Below are positions 47,481-58,424 of a stretch of 64,000 nt of DNA, in pieces. Both the position numbers and the translations under genes were made by a program. The stretch is from Aureliella helgolandensis (GTDB lineage Bacteria > Planctomycetota > Planctomycetia > Pirellulales > Pirellulaceae), in assembly GCF_007752135.1 (NCBI RefSeq), contig NZ_CP036298.1:6750501-6814500 (forward strand), written 5' to 3'. The notes below the pieces were generated by a model that was not told the origin of the DNA, ran no database searches, and saw nothing but the letters and a program-made list of their open reading frames with translations. Each line of letters starts with the position of its first letter. Within the stretch, counting starts at the first letter, position 1.

Positions 47481-47578
47481 CGTGGTGAAAGAAGCGTGAT
47501 GCAAGCAGCGTGGTGAAAGAAGCGTGGTGAAAGAAGCGTGGTGAAAGAAGCGTGGTGAAAGAAGCGTGGTGAAAGAGG
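47481..47578. repeat. 14-bp tandem repeat, seven units (CGTGGTGAAAGAAG)
   Basis: Seven head-to-tail 14-bp units; the second is diverged (CGTGATGCAAGCAG) and the last ends AGAGG. It lies between the convergent YfhO-like and Gfo/Idh genes. Confidence 0.93.
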
Positions 47579-47636
47579 CCGTCTAGTCCAGCACCAGCGA
47601 AGAGTTCTCTGGCTGGCCCAGCGCAGCCGCGTTCTA

Positions 47637-48716
47637 CTAGGATGCCCCAGCCTGGCAGGCCGCCAGCACCGACGACTGCACTGCCCAATCATGAGCGTAA
47701 TCGAATTGCGATTCTTTTTCGTCACGAATCACTTGAGCCATATCCGCAGCATCGCCGACATAGCGCGGAAACTTGGGGAATTGGATCTCTTGAGCCCCAG
47801 CCCGATACTCGCCCTGCGGCTGGGCGAGTGTCATGATGGCCGTCGGATTATCGAGCGGTTGAATATGGAATGTACCTTGGCTTCCACACACTACAAAATG
47901 CCTGCGCGCAAAACCATTGACTTCCATGGCACTCGTCTTAACCGTTGCCAGGGCTTGGGGGTATTGGAAGACCGCCAACATATTATCGCGCAGCTCATCG
48001 GCCTGCGTCGTTGAATGATGCGCACCGAATGCAGTTATCTGCTGAGGTGCTCCCAGAACACCGACGACCAGGTCGATGATGTGACACCCCAACTCGAACA
48101 TCATGCCGCCAGAAAACTCGGCCAACTCCTGGCGTGAGGCAGGCGGAACCACCTTGCTCATCACTGTATGAACTTCGAAGACATCGCCCAACCACCCCTT
48201 AGCAAGGCACTCCCGCAGAAGCACGACCGCCGGGTTGTAGCGGTACATGTATCCCATTTGCACCATCAGCTGCTGGCGTTGCGCCTGATCCAACAAGCGA
48301 CGGTAGTCGGGCAGGGAGTCCCCGGCCGGCTTGTCGAGATGCACATGCATTCCGGCCGCAACACACCGTTCAGCTGTGGCTAGCAGATCGCGCACCTGAG
48401 TTTCGACCACTACCGCCTGCAAGCCTGGAGTATTGAGAAGCTGCTCTTCAGTCATCCAAGGCAAGCCCTGGAATGCAGGCTGTTTTTCCGCCTGCTGACG
48501 CAATTTAGGGTCCGGCTCACAGATCCCAACAACCTCGTAGTCTGACGAATTGCGATAGACCGAAAGTTTAGTTGCGTGCGCGTGCCCGACACCGATTTGC
48601 CCAATTTTGATCGATTGCCTAGCAGGAGTGGTGCTCTGCGCCCTAGCTCTATTCACGGCGAACGCGCCTGCGGCCAAGACTCCACTGCCTACAACTTTGC
48701 GTCGATTGATTTGCAT
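47637..48716 (-). CDS. Exported Gfo/Idh/MocA-family oxidoreductase
   Basis: The 359-residue protein has a Tat-like signal (NRRKVVGSGVLAAGAFAVNRARA), the N-terminal Rossmann motif IGQIGVGHAHA, the conserved HLDKPAGDS (the family's E/D-KP motif) near residue 127-135, and GGMMFELGCHIIDL. The family oxidises or rearranges sugars with bound NAD(P). It begins 3 bp after the ligA stop, so it is probably co-transcribed with ligA. Confidence 0.88.
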   Translation of the reverse strand: MQINRRKVVGSGVLAAGAFAVNRARAQSTTPARQSIKIGQIGVGHAHATKLSVYRNSSDYEVVGICEPDPKLRQQAEKQPAFQGLPWMTEEQLLNTPGLQAVVVETQVRDLLATAERCVAAGMHVHLDKPAGDSLPDYRRLLDQAQRQQLMVQMGYMYRYNPAVVLLRECLAKGWLGDVFEVHTVMSKVVPPASRQELAEFSGGMMFELGCHIIDLVVGVLGAPQQITAFGAHHSTTQADELRDNMLAVFQYPQALATVKTSAMEVNGFARRHFVVCGSQGTFHIQPLDNPTAIMTLAQPQGEYRAGAQEIQFPKFPRYVGDAADMAQVIRDEKESQFDYAHDWAVQSSVLAACQAGAS

Positions 48717-48719
48717 TGA

Positions 48720-50735
<2,016 letters not shown>

Positions 50736-50834
50736 TCACGCTTTGGTCTTGTGGCTGCAAGCGGAAGGCAGGCAATCTACCCGAAGTAGGCGCTACCAAC
50801 CGCTTCGTCAGCGACATCAATAGACTCCGGCCAA

Positions 50835-52607
50835 TTAGGCCAAATCTCGATCTTCGAACAACAGCAGTGCTAAGAACATCGCCAACATTATGTAGAGCAG
50901 GCAGTATATCAAGTTCCCGGAAAGCAAGGACATCGTGATCCTACTTTCCGCATCGATAGCAGCTTGCAGCGAAAAGTGCTCGAGGATCGGAATGATTGTG
51001 GCGACGAGCTGTGCCACAAACCGGACGATCTCAAAGCCATCTTGAGTGCTGCTCACTAGGGAAGTCGTCAAATTACCGAGGACATAGATGGCGAAGCAAA
51101 CCGACAAATTGGCGAGTTGCGGCAAGCGTGTTGCCAAGGCCACACTAATTGCTGTCAGCACGATCGATTGCATGAATGCCATGACCAAGCCAGGGATGGT
51201 AGCGATCATTTCCAAATGGCACTGTTGCCAATTCGGGGCTTCGGTCGACATTTCGCGAGCTTCGTAGATCGGCTTATAGGCAACGGCCACCAGTTCAAAC
51301 GTTCCAAGAATGACGAACATCAACATCAGCACCCAGAAGATCCCCATGAACTTGCCGATGATGAAGCTGCGACGCTGGATGGGCTTGCTCAATACGGTCA
51401 GCGCGGTCTTGCCTTCAATCTCTTCACTGATAGAGCTGCTCGCTGACCAGATCCCTTGAAAGGCGGCTAACAACATGATGGTCGTGATACCGCAGTCTTT
51501 CAGCAATTTGATGTCTTCGCCAAAAGTATTGAACGACAAATACTCATACAGGCTAATCGACACGATGCCGATAATCATGAGCACCAAGAACAAGGGTTGT
51601 GCCAGCTCATTCTTGATCGTGGCCAACGATACCGCGGATACTCGCGGAGCCACCGCTTGCTGCAACAAAATCACCAGTCCCAGCAGGACGATTGAAATCG
51701 CGCCGATCAACAAGGTCGCCGCTTGCGGAACAGGGGGTTGTGTCACCGCAACGAAGGTGATCAAGGCGTCGTCGATCTCGCGGTTCTGGATATGCAGCTG
51801 CGTGCCGACTTCGTAAGGAATCGGCAAATCTTCAATGCGTTGGGTACGATTCCAGCTCACCGGCTCATCGGCCTCGACCCGTATCGGCACGCGGTTGAAT
51901 TTGAGTGTCTCGGCTGCGTCCCCCAGCAAAACCTGCTTGTCGCTAGTGATCTCAATACTACGCAACAACTCCAGGTCCAAGGGAACATCGATGGGCACAT
52001 AGGCCGGTTCACCCTCGGCAGCACTGCCTGGCACGGTGCGGGTAAACGTAATCTTGCCCGTCGTAAAGATCTGCGGGAGGCTCTCAAAGGCCGCGATGGG
52101 CTGCTCGACAATCGGTTGCCCAAGCCCCAGTCCAATCCCCCAAATCGCTGCTCCCACAAAAACAACGGTCAGGGCTGTAATACTCAGCATGCCAGCCACC
52201 CCTTCGCTAAGGGTGCTAACGGCGTTCTTGGCAGCTTGACGCGATGGACAAAAAACCAACGCCCATCCCACAATTGCACAGCACAGCGTCAGCGCAATCC
52301 CCAGCATCAAGGGCTCTTGGAGTGCAGCCTCCCCCTTCAATTCGGGTGGCAAGCTGAACCAAATCCCCGCCGTTAGTGCGGCGGTGATCCCTGCCGCAAC
52401 CGCATGGCCCGCAGAAGAATGCGAAAGTCGTTCCCAAACCGGAATCGTCGACAGCAATTTAAAGAGGAGCACCAAGCAGACCAGCACTACAATTCCGATT
52501 GCGAGCCCTGCAGCCAGGAACCAAATCGGAGTCAACCATGCGGTCATCCAAGAATTTTCGGCCTGACCAAGCGGTCCAACCGGGAAGCTAAGTGGCAATT
52601 GAAGCAT
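50835..52607 (-). CDS. ABC-2 type transporter permease-like protein
   Basis: The 590-residue protein has roughly ten to eleven membrane segments with a periplasmic-looking beta-rich insert (~185-290). The motif SSSISEEIEGKTALTVLSKPIQRRSFIIGKFMG is typical of ABC-2 type permeases (NosY/GldF-like: EE.E.KT...LSKPI.R..F..GK). No ATPase is adjacent, so a partner must be elsewhere. It is 102 bp upstream of ligA on the same strand. Confidence 0.82.
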   Translation of the reverse strand: MLQLPLSFPVGPLGQAENSWMTAWLTPIWFLAAGLAIGIVVLVCLVLLFKLLSTIPVWERLSHSSAGHAVAAGITAALTAGIWFSLPPELKGEAALQEPLMLGIALTLCCAIVGWALVFCPSRQAAKNAVSTLSEGVAGMLSITALTVVFVGAAIWGIGLGLGQPIVEQPIAAFESLPQIFTTGKITFTRTVPGSAAEGEPAYVPIDVPLDLELLRSIEITSDKQVLLGDAAETLKFNRVPIRVEADEPVSWNRTQRIEDLPIPYEVGTQLHIQNREIDDALITFVAVTQPPVPQAATLLIGAISIVLLGLVILLQQAVAPRVSAVSLATIKNELAQPLFLVLMIIGIVSISLYEYLSFNTFGEDIKLLKDCGITTIMLLAAFQGIWSASSSISEEIEGKTALTVLSKPIQRRSFIIGKFMGIFWVLMLMFVILGTFELVAVAYKPIYEAREMSTEAPNWQQCHLEMIATIPGLVMAFMQSIVLTAISVALATRLPQLANLSVCFAIYVLGNLTTSLVSSTQDGFEIVRFVAQLVATIIPILEHFSLQAAIDAESRITMSLLSGNLIYCLLYIMLAMFLALLLFEDRDLA

Positions 52608-53092
52608 GTCGAACTGCTAGCCGTATAGGGAATCGATGAAGAATCAGGGGGAAATATGCCGTACAGCCGCCATAGGGGAGCAGTCAGACGGGGACGCCCC
52701 ACTCAGCCAGCCACTGAAAACCCAATCGGTCCAGCAACTGTGCCTATCGGTTACAGCATTGGGGCTCTATTCTGACTCAGCCATCGCCGAACGTCGACAT
52801 GCTGGCAGTCAAGGAATCGAGAAAAAATAGAGCTTGGGGCCAGTATGGCGCGATTGAGTCATCCTGGCATTACGTTTAGGTGGGTCAGCCGGTTCACCCC
52901 ACCAACGCGTTTGGGCCAAAATTGCTGAGCTTGCTCCAACGCGGCCCGACTTCTTTTGGGTTGCAGGAGGCTGGCCGGAGAGGCTGGCGGACGCTGACTA
53001 GCTGAGCCAAGCCAGGGTCCGGAGTGGATATTGTGCTTACTGGCGACCGGTGCTTACTGGGGTCTGACCACACCTGACGCTCTCCCCCCCCC
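52608..53092. other. Intergenic region without recognised gene
   Basis: The only structure I see is a short duplication of gtgcttactgg near 53033-53060. Confidence 0.5.
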
Positions 53093-53377
53093 CTATAACC
53101 GCTTGTCCTGAGCAACAGCAAAATCGCTCCAACTTGCTTGGCCAATTGCAGACCAATTCTCCTCAGCGGTCACGATATGGCGATGCAATCGGTGTGCAAT
53201 AGCCTCCCGAAACCTCAGCAGCTCTTCGTCCTCTCCCTCGACCTCCAGCTGCACGCTGCGGTCGTCGACGTTGCAAACCCGTCCAACCACCTCGAAATCG
53301 GCGGCCAAATCTGCCACCGTCACGCGAAATCCAACCCCCTGCACGCGGCCGGTGTAGCGTATGAATAGTCGTTCCAT
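53093..53377 (-). CDS. acyP: Acylphosphatase
   Basis: The 94-residue protein has the acylphosphatase signature GRVQGVGFR (residues 10-18) with the catalytic Arg and the GRVCNVDDRSVQLEVEG segment with the conserved Asn. It hydrolyses acyl phosphates. AAGGA lies 8 nt before the ATG. The usual GWVRN is GRVCN here, a mild deviation. Confidence 0.92.
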   Translation of the reverse strand: MERLFIRYTGRVQGVGFRVTVADLAADFEVVGRVCNVDDRSVQLEVEGEDEELLRFREAIAHRLHRHIVTAEENWSAIGQASWSDFAVAQDKRL

Positions 53378-53866
53378 TGAGCAATTCCTTTAACTGGTTC
53401 CCGATTGTTTCCTACTGCATCCAGCCACCACGGCTAACCGTCTCGCCGGTACCCATCTCGCGTTCAATGCTGGGCTGGCCGGTAAGCATCCTGGCTCGTG
53501 ACCGATAAATATTCTGGCTAGTGACATTCTGGCTAGTGACATGGTGAATAAACTCGGGGCGAGCTCATCAGGACGCATGCCACGCCTTGCCCCCTCTCTC
53601 ACCGCAACCACTCCCTGTGGTCAGAGCCCCGAGATACGTGGCGAGGCCCCAAGCATAGCGAGCAGCTCGCCGGCCGTACCGAATCTTGTGGAATGGGGAA
53701 GACAATGCGGGAGATGTTGCCGTGTCTTGCCGTCCAGTGCCGTGCCGATCAACTGACGTTTGCTGTCCTCCCCGGGGCACAGGCCCGATTCCGGTGCCCC
53801 CCGCTCTTCACTCTCCCCCAAGTTGCTATTGACCCAAAATGGACAGCCACGTAATGTCGCGCGACT
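53378..53866. other. Intergenic region with a minor 15-bp duplication
   Basis: ATTCTGGCTAGTGAC occurs twice in tandem (53511-53540), with a diverged third copy (catcctggctcgtgac) just upstream. Nothing else is recognised. Confidence 0.55.
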
Positions 53867-55153
53867 ATGAGTACACATCTTACAAAAAGTCGACGATTGA
53901 GTATTGCCCCGCTGCTTTTCGCGATTGCCGTTGGTGGTTGCTGCAGTTTCGTACAGTTCGCAGCGCCGACGGTTGCTTGCGCGCAGGAAGCACAGTCCGG
54001 CGTACTGTTGCTCAAAACGCCCAAGAACTTGGAGTCCGTTGTAAGCGGCCAACTCTCGCTCAAAGGCGACACGTACGAAGTGGTCGCGGCGGAGGATTCG
54101 CGAGTTTGGATTCCTCGAGACCGAGTGCTCTTCGTCGGCCGAGACATTTTGGATGCCTACGAATTCAAGCGGAACGGCATTGTGAGCTGGAGCGTGGGGG
54201 ATCACTACCAACTAACGCGTTGGTGCCTTATCAACCAATTATTGGAGCAAGCGACAGAGCACTACACCGAAGTCGCCAAACTTGCCCCAGGACATCGTCG
54301 TGTGAGCCAATTGTCAGTGGAGCTGCAGAAGAAGCTCTTAGAAGATGGAGAGTTTCGCGACTACTTGGGACTCCCACCGCTGATCGCTGCCTCCTCCAAC
54401 CAATTCGCCCCACAACCGGTGCCGGGAGAGTCGGTCATCGCCGCCAGCGGTTCAGACGTGGCCCCGATTCGGCCCGAGGTCTCCCTGTGGTTCTCGCAGA
54501 AGGTCCAGCCGATCTTGATCAATCGTTGCTCCCAATCGGGATGCCATGGCAGCGCAAGCCACAACGGCCTGCGATTGTTGGAACCGTATGCAAAGTCTTA
54601 TGCCCGGCTCAGCACGGCCAACCTCCTCAGCGTCCGCAACTATTTGGGAACCGACGCCAATTCTGCCGCGCCCTTGGTAAGCTATGCAATCAACGCGCAC
54701 GGGCAACAGCGTGCCCCTGGCATCGGCTTCAATGAGCAGGAGTTGGTGCATGAGCTCCAATCCTGGATCGCCTTCGCTCGATCTCCCGTCATGCCTGCAC
54801 TGGCAACATCGACCACCACCGAGGGTGCGCAGACGGCGGCCTACCAAGCCCCCACCACCGCCCCCCCTTCAGACTGGACACCCGTCCGGCCAGGAAATTC
54901 CCAATTGCAAATGGTCCCACTCCAAGCCAATCCCGAAGCGGATGGAAGTCAAGTTGCGGGCTTCAGCGCGCAGGACCAGCCCCCCACGATGGATGAGATT
55001 GACGCTTTGGATCACAAACTGCGCCAGATGTTGGGCGAATCCCCCGCCCCCGCTTCTGCCCGTTCGACCGCACCGCCAACCCGCGAAAGCATCGACCCCT
55101 TTGATCCAGCGGAATTCAACCGCCGCGTCCTAGAACGCCAATTGCCCCAATAA
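53867..55153 (+). CDS. Secreted protein with a CX4CH site, unknown function
   Basis: The 428-residue protein has a signal peptide (to ~AQE, residue 40), a beta-strand region (~44-95), a helical region (~110-170), and a cytochrome-c-like segment around residues 208-290: FSQKVQPILINRCSQSGCHGSASHNGLRL. Here the heme-binding-type motif is C221-X4-C226-H227, not CX2CH. The C-terminus is Pro/Thr/Ala-rich. A frame on +1 covers the start region but is a shadow. The family appears planctomycete-specific; I cannot name it. Confidence 0.75.
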   Translation: MSTHLTKSRRLSIAPLLFAIAVGGCCSFVQFAAPTVACAQEAQSGVLLLKTPKNLESVVSGQLSLKGDTYEVVAAEDSRVWIPRDRVLFVGRDILDAYEFKRNGIVSWSVGDHYQLTRWCLINQLLEQATEHYTEVAKLAPGHRRVSQLSVELQKKLLEDGEFRDYLGLPPLIAASSNQFAPQPVPGESVIAASGSDVAPIRPEVSLWFSQKVQPILINRCSQSGCHGSASHNGLRLLEPYAKSYARLSTANLLSVRNYLGTDANSAAPLVSYAINAHGQQRAPGIGFNEQELVHELQSWIAFARSPVMPALATSTTTEGAQTAAYQAPTTAPPSDWTPVRPGNSQLQMVPLQANPEADGSQVAGFSAQDQPPTMDEIDALDHKLRQMLGESPAPASARSTAPPTRESIDPFDPAEFNRRVLERQLPQ

Positions 55154-55306
55154 GCCCTAATAATTAGACCAGCTGGGCCTCTCTGCCCCAACTAGCCCAT
55201 CTCTACGGCTAGGCGAATTGCGATCGGGCATTAGAATTTTGTCCTGAGTCTGGAGGTCGCGCCTCCCCAATTCGCTTTCGAGTCATCCATCAGCAAGGTT
55301 TTGATT

Positions 55307-57088
55307 TTGTTACGTTCACACACATGCGGACAACTGCGTAGCTCGCACATCGGCCAGACAGTTACGCTATGTGGCTGGGTTGACAAGAGTCGCGACCACG
55401 GCGGGACGATGTTCATTGACCTGCGAGACCGTTACGGCAAAACGCAAGTGGTGGTAAACCCCGACAGCGGCGAACAGGCCCTGGAAGTTGCCAAGGAGCT
55501 GCGTGGTGAAGACGTGGTGCTCATGGAAGGCATTGTCAGTCCTCGTCTGGAGGGGAAGGACAACTCCAAGTTGCCAACCGGCGAAATTGAGATCCGAGCG
55601 AGCCGAGTGGAAGTACTCAATGCGAGCAAGACTCCTCCGTTTTTCCCCAATCAGCAGGAAACCCCAGGCGAAGACTTGCGATTGAAGCACCGCTATATCG
55701 ATTTGCGCCGGCAAACGATGCAGCAAACGCTAGTGCTGCGCAGCAAAATCATCAAATTGATGCGAGACTATTTCGCTGAAAATGACTTCATCGACGTAGA
55801 AACGCCCATCCTGGGCCGTAGCACGCCAGAAGGGGCCCGAGACTATTTGGTGCCCAGCCGAGTGCACTGGGGACAATTTTTCGCGCTGCCGCAATCTCCC
55901 CAGCTTTACAAACAGATTTTGATGGTCGCTGGCTACGATCGCTATATCCAAGTGGCGCGTTGTTTCCGCGATGAGGACTTGCGGGCCGACCGCCAGCCGG
56001 AGTTCACTCAGTTGGACATGGAAATGTCCTTCGTCGATGCAGACGACGTCATGGGCATGATCGATGGTTTGATGTCCAAGCTCGCCAAAGAGCTGCTGAA
56101 TATCGATCTTCCCGCCAGTTTGCCACGCATGACCTACGACGACGCGGTTCGTCGCTTTGGCAGCGATGCTCCCGACCTGCGTTTCGGCATGGAGATCGTC
56201 GACTGTAGCGATTTTGCGAAGCAGAGCGAATTCCGAGTCTTCCGCGGCGCCGTCGATGCGGGAGGATTTGTGCGTGGGATTAAAGTGGACAAGCGTGCCG
56301 AAGAATTTTCCCGCAAACGAATTGATGAACTGACGGAGTTTGTAAAACACGATTTCGGTGCTAAAGGACTAGCATGGTTCCGGGTTGAACCCGATGGATC
56401 ACTTTGGTCTCCCATCAGCAAGAACGTCGAACCAGCCGTCTTGGAGGGTTTCAAGAGTCAGTTCGCCGCAGAACCTGGCGACTTGCTGTTGCTACTGGCT
56501 GACACCTGGGAAGTTACCTGCAAGGGACTCAACGGCTTGCGCCGTCGCCTCGGAGCCGAACTGAAGCTCTACGATCCCGCTGAGATGCATTTCTCTTGGG
56601 TCGTTGAATTCCCCATGTTCGAGGAAGATGCGGAAGAGAAACGCTGGGTAGCAATGCACCACCCTTTCACAGCACCTCGACCGCAGGATCTGCCCTCGCT
56701 CAAAGAAGCACCTCATCAGTGCCGAGCCCAAGCCTACGACTTAATCGTCAACGGGTACGAAGCGGGCGGCGGGACCATTCGTATTCACGACTCTCAAACC
56801 CAGCAAATCGTCTTTGACCTCCTGGGAATGGACGAAGAGACGGCCCAAGATCGATTTGGTTTCCTCCTCAATGCCCTCGGCTACGGGGCACCTCCACACG
56901 GAGGTATCGCACTGGGGATCGATCGCGTCGTTATGCTGTTTGCAGGTCTCGACAATATTCGCGATTGCATTGCCTTCCCCAAGACGCAAAAGGCCATGGA
57001 CCTCATGACAGAGGCTCCTGGTGCCGTCGACAAGAAGCAGTTGCACGAACTGCACATCGAAATCGAAACTCCCCCCGCGAAGGCGTAG
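55307..57088 (+). CDS. aspS: Aspartyl-tRNA synthetase
   Basis: The 593-residue class II synthetase has the N-terminal OB anticodon-binding domain (LRSHTCGQLRSSHIGQTVTLCGWV), motif 2 around RCFRDEDLRADRQPEFTQLDMEMSF, the bacterial GAD insertion (~290-410), and motif 3 GIALGIDRVVMLFAG. It charges tRNA-Asp, possibly tRNA-Asn too. TTG at 55307, with AAGG 8 nt upstream, matches the usual MLRxHTCG start better than TTG 55301. Confidence 0.95.
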   Translation: MLRSHTCGQLRSSHIGQTVTLCGWVDKSRDHGGTMFIDLRDRYGKTQVVVNPDSGEQALEVAKELRGEDVVLMEGIVSPRLEGKDNSKLPTGEIEIRASRVEVLNASKTPPFFPNQQETPGEDLRLKHRYIDLRRQTMQQTLVLRSKIIKLMRDYFAENDFIDVETPILGRSTPEGARDYLVPSRVHWGQFFALPQSPQLYKQILMVAGYDRYIQVARCFRDEDLRADRQPEFTQLDMEMSFVDADDVMGMIDGLMSKLAKELLNIDLPASLPRMTYDDAVRRFGSDAPDLRFGMEIVDCSDFAKQSEFRVFRGAVDAGGFVRGIKVDKRAEEFSRKRIDELTEFVKHDFGAKGLAWFRVEPDGSLWSPISKNVEPAVLEGFKSQFAAEPGDLLLLLADTWEVTCKGLNGLRRRLGAELKLYDPAEMHFSWVVEFPMFEEDAEEKRWVAMHHPFTAPRPQDLPSLKEAPHQCRAQAYDLIVNGYEAGGGTIRIHDSQTQQIVFDLLGMDEETAQDRFGFLLNALGYGAPPHGGIALGIDRVVMLFAGLDNIRDCIAFPKTQKAMDLMTEAPGAVDKKQLHELHIEIETPPAKA

Positions 57089-57239
57089 TCGCAGCCTTTT
57101 GCCAAGGAAAATCGCCTTACACACCGCCCAAACAATCGATTTGGACGGTTGCAGTGGATGACTTGAGTTCAACCTAGAGGGCAGGGCATTGCGTCCTCAG
57201 GGACCGGCGAATGCGATGGTCGCCTCGTTCACGACCTGT

Positions 57240-57302
57240 CCGCTCAACCGCAGGAGCCGCTCAACCGGAGAAGCCACTCAACCGCAGGAGCCGCTCAACC
57301 GG
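57240..57302. repeat. 17-bp tandem repeat (CCGCTCAACCGCAGGAG)
   Basis: Three full units and two thirds of a fourth, differing by substitutions (for example CCGCTCAACCGGAGAAG). Confidence 0.88.
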
Positions 57303-57639
57303 TGGAGGTGGAGTGCGGACCTAAGGCAAGACTCCAATCGGTTCAGCGGCCGCAGCGTTCAAGTCCACCGAACGCACCACCAGGGAACATGCCGCCGCAC
57401 CGGATGCACGAAGCTCAAAAGTGCTTCGCCATAGGGTTTCTCTGCAGGCCGCTCTCTACCCCTTCTCTGCAAACCGTGCTGGCTTACCGATGCTCCCCAG
57501 CCCCACGATCCAAAGCTAGATATTACGGATATCAATCAAGCTTCCGGGCCTGCCCACAAGGCACAGCCCCAATCGCTAGCATTGCTTCCACCGATCGACA
57601 ATACGCCAAATTGCACTCGACATAAGACGCATTTTCTGC

Positions 57640-57653
57640 GACTAAATTTAGTC
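57640..57653. promoter_or_regulatory. 14-bp perfect palindrome, possible operator
   Basis: GACTAAATTTAGTC is perfectly self-complementary and lies about 50-60 bp before the next start codon, a typical place for a dimeric regulator. Binding is not shown. Confidence 0.35.
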
Positions 57654-57700
57654 AGGGCTCGTCGCATCGATCCGGTCCACGCAACACTAAAAACTCAGGA

Positions 57701-58255
57701 GTGATGGTCGTGAACACTCACTGCACCCAAGCAATCTACAAGGTAATGACAATTCTCTTGCTAGGCACCCTGCTCGTCGCTGAAGCCCAAGGGCAAGAGA
57801 CTTCGAAGCCGTGGTGGAACCCATTCGCCACCACGATCGACAGCAGCGACGGCTCGAGTTCAGATTCCGAGGCGGTACGCAGCAGTTCCTTCTTCAACGA
57901 TCCAAAGCCAACTGCTGACAAACCGTCTAAGAAGGGCTCCTTTTTTAAGATGCCTTCAATGCCTTGGCGCGGAACCTCCAGCTCTGGCTCTACTCTAAAG
58001 AAAATGACGCGTTCGACGAAGAACATGTTCAGCAGTACCGTCGACTTCATGAACCCGTTCGATAGCTCACCAGCTCCCGCAGCCAGCAATAGCTTTCGCG
58101 ATCAGGGCTACCAACCTCAAAAATCTCGTGAACCCATTGTGGAAACTCGCTCCGGGAGCGGGATGTTCGGCTGGTTATGGCGCGAAGAGAAAACGGAAAC
58201 TCCCGTCTCCGTCAATGATTGGCTGAAGCAACCCAATCCTCTGCTCGCACAGTGA
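57701..58255 (+). CDS. Small secreted Ser-rich protein, unknown function
   Basis: The ~184-residue protein has a signal peptide (hydrophobic MTILLLGTLLVAEAQG) and a mature part rich in Ser, Pro, Phe and Lys with recurring short motifs (WWNPF, FMNPF; SFF repeats). No catalytic motif is visible. Start could be GTG 57701, ATG 57704 or GTG 57710; CAGGA at 57696-57700 best fits the third. Confidence 0.62.
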   Translation: MMVVNTHCTQAIYKVMTILLLGTLLVAEAQGQETSKPWWNPFATTIDSSDGSSSDSEAVRSSSFFNDPKPTADKPSKKGSFFKMPSMPWRGTSSSGSTLKKMTRSTKNMFSSTVDFMNPFDSSPAPAASNSFRDQGYQPQKSREPIVETRSGSGMFGWLWREEKTETPVSVNDWLKQPNPLLAQ

Positions 58256-58329
58256 AGCTTAGAGAGCGTTTCCGAGGCTTAGACATCCCGTTGCCCCATG
58301 CGGCTTGGTGCCAGTTGCCGAAACGGCTC

Positions 58330-58391
58330 ATTACAATCGCCACCCGCTGAGTGAGGGATTGTTGAAATCGCAAACCGCTGAGTGAGCAAGG
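58330..58391 (-). repeat. Two inverted CCTTGCTCACG-family copies
   Basis: On the minus strand, CCTTGCTCACTCAGCGGTTT (from 58391) and CCCTCACTCAGCGGGTGG (from 58357) are adjacent diverged copies of the core, each followed by a GCGATT-like end. Confidence 0.6.
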
Positions 58392-58424
58392 CCCGAGCGT
58401 CTGCCGCGGCAGAGCGATTGGGAA

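Larger units (their letters stand above)
57089..57700. other. Intergenic region with a tandem repeat and a palindrome
   Basis: It contains a 17-bp tandem repeat (57240-57302) and the 14-bp palindrome at 57640-57653. Short frames lack ribosome binding sites. No terminator is obvious after aspS. Confidence 0.6.

Noticed and set aside
53839-54735. 298-codon frame overlapping the CX4CH protein gene
   Set aside because: It is a shifted reading of the real gene: Arg-rich, no signal peptide, no known motif.
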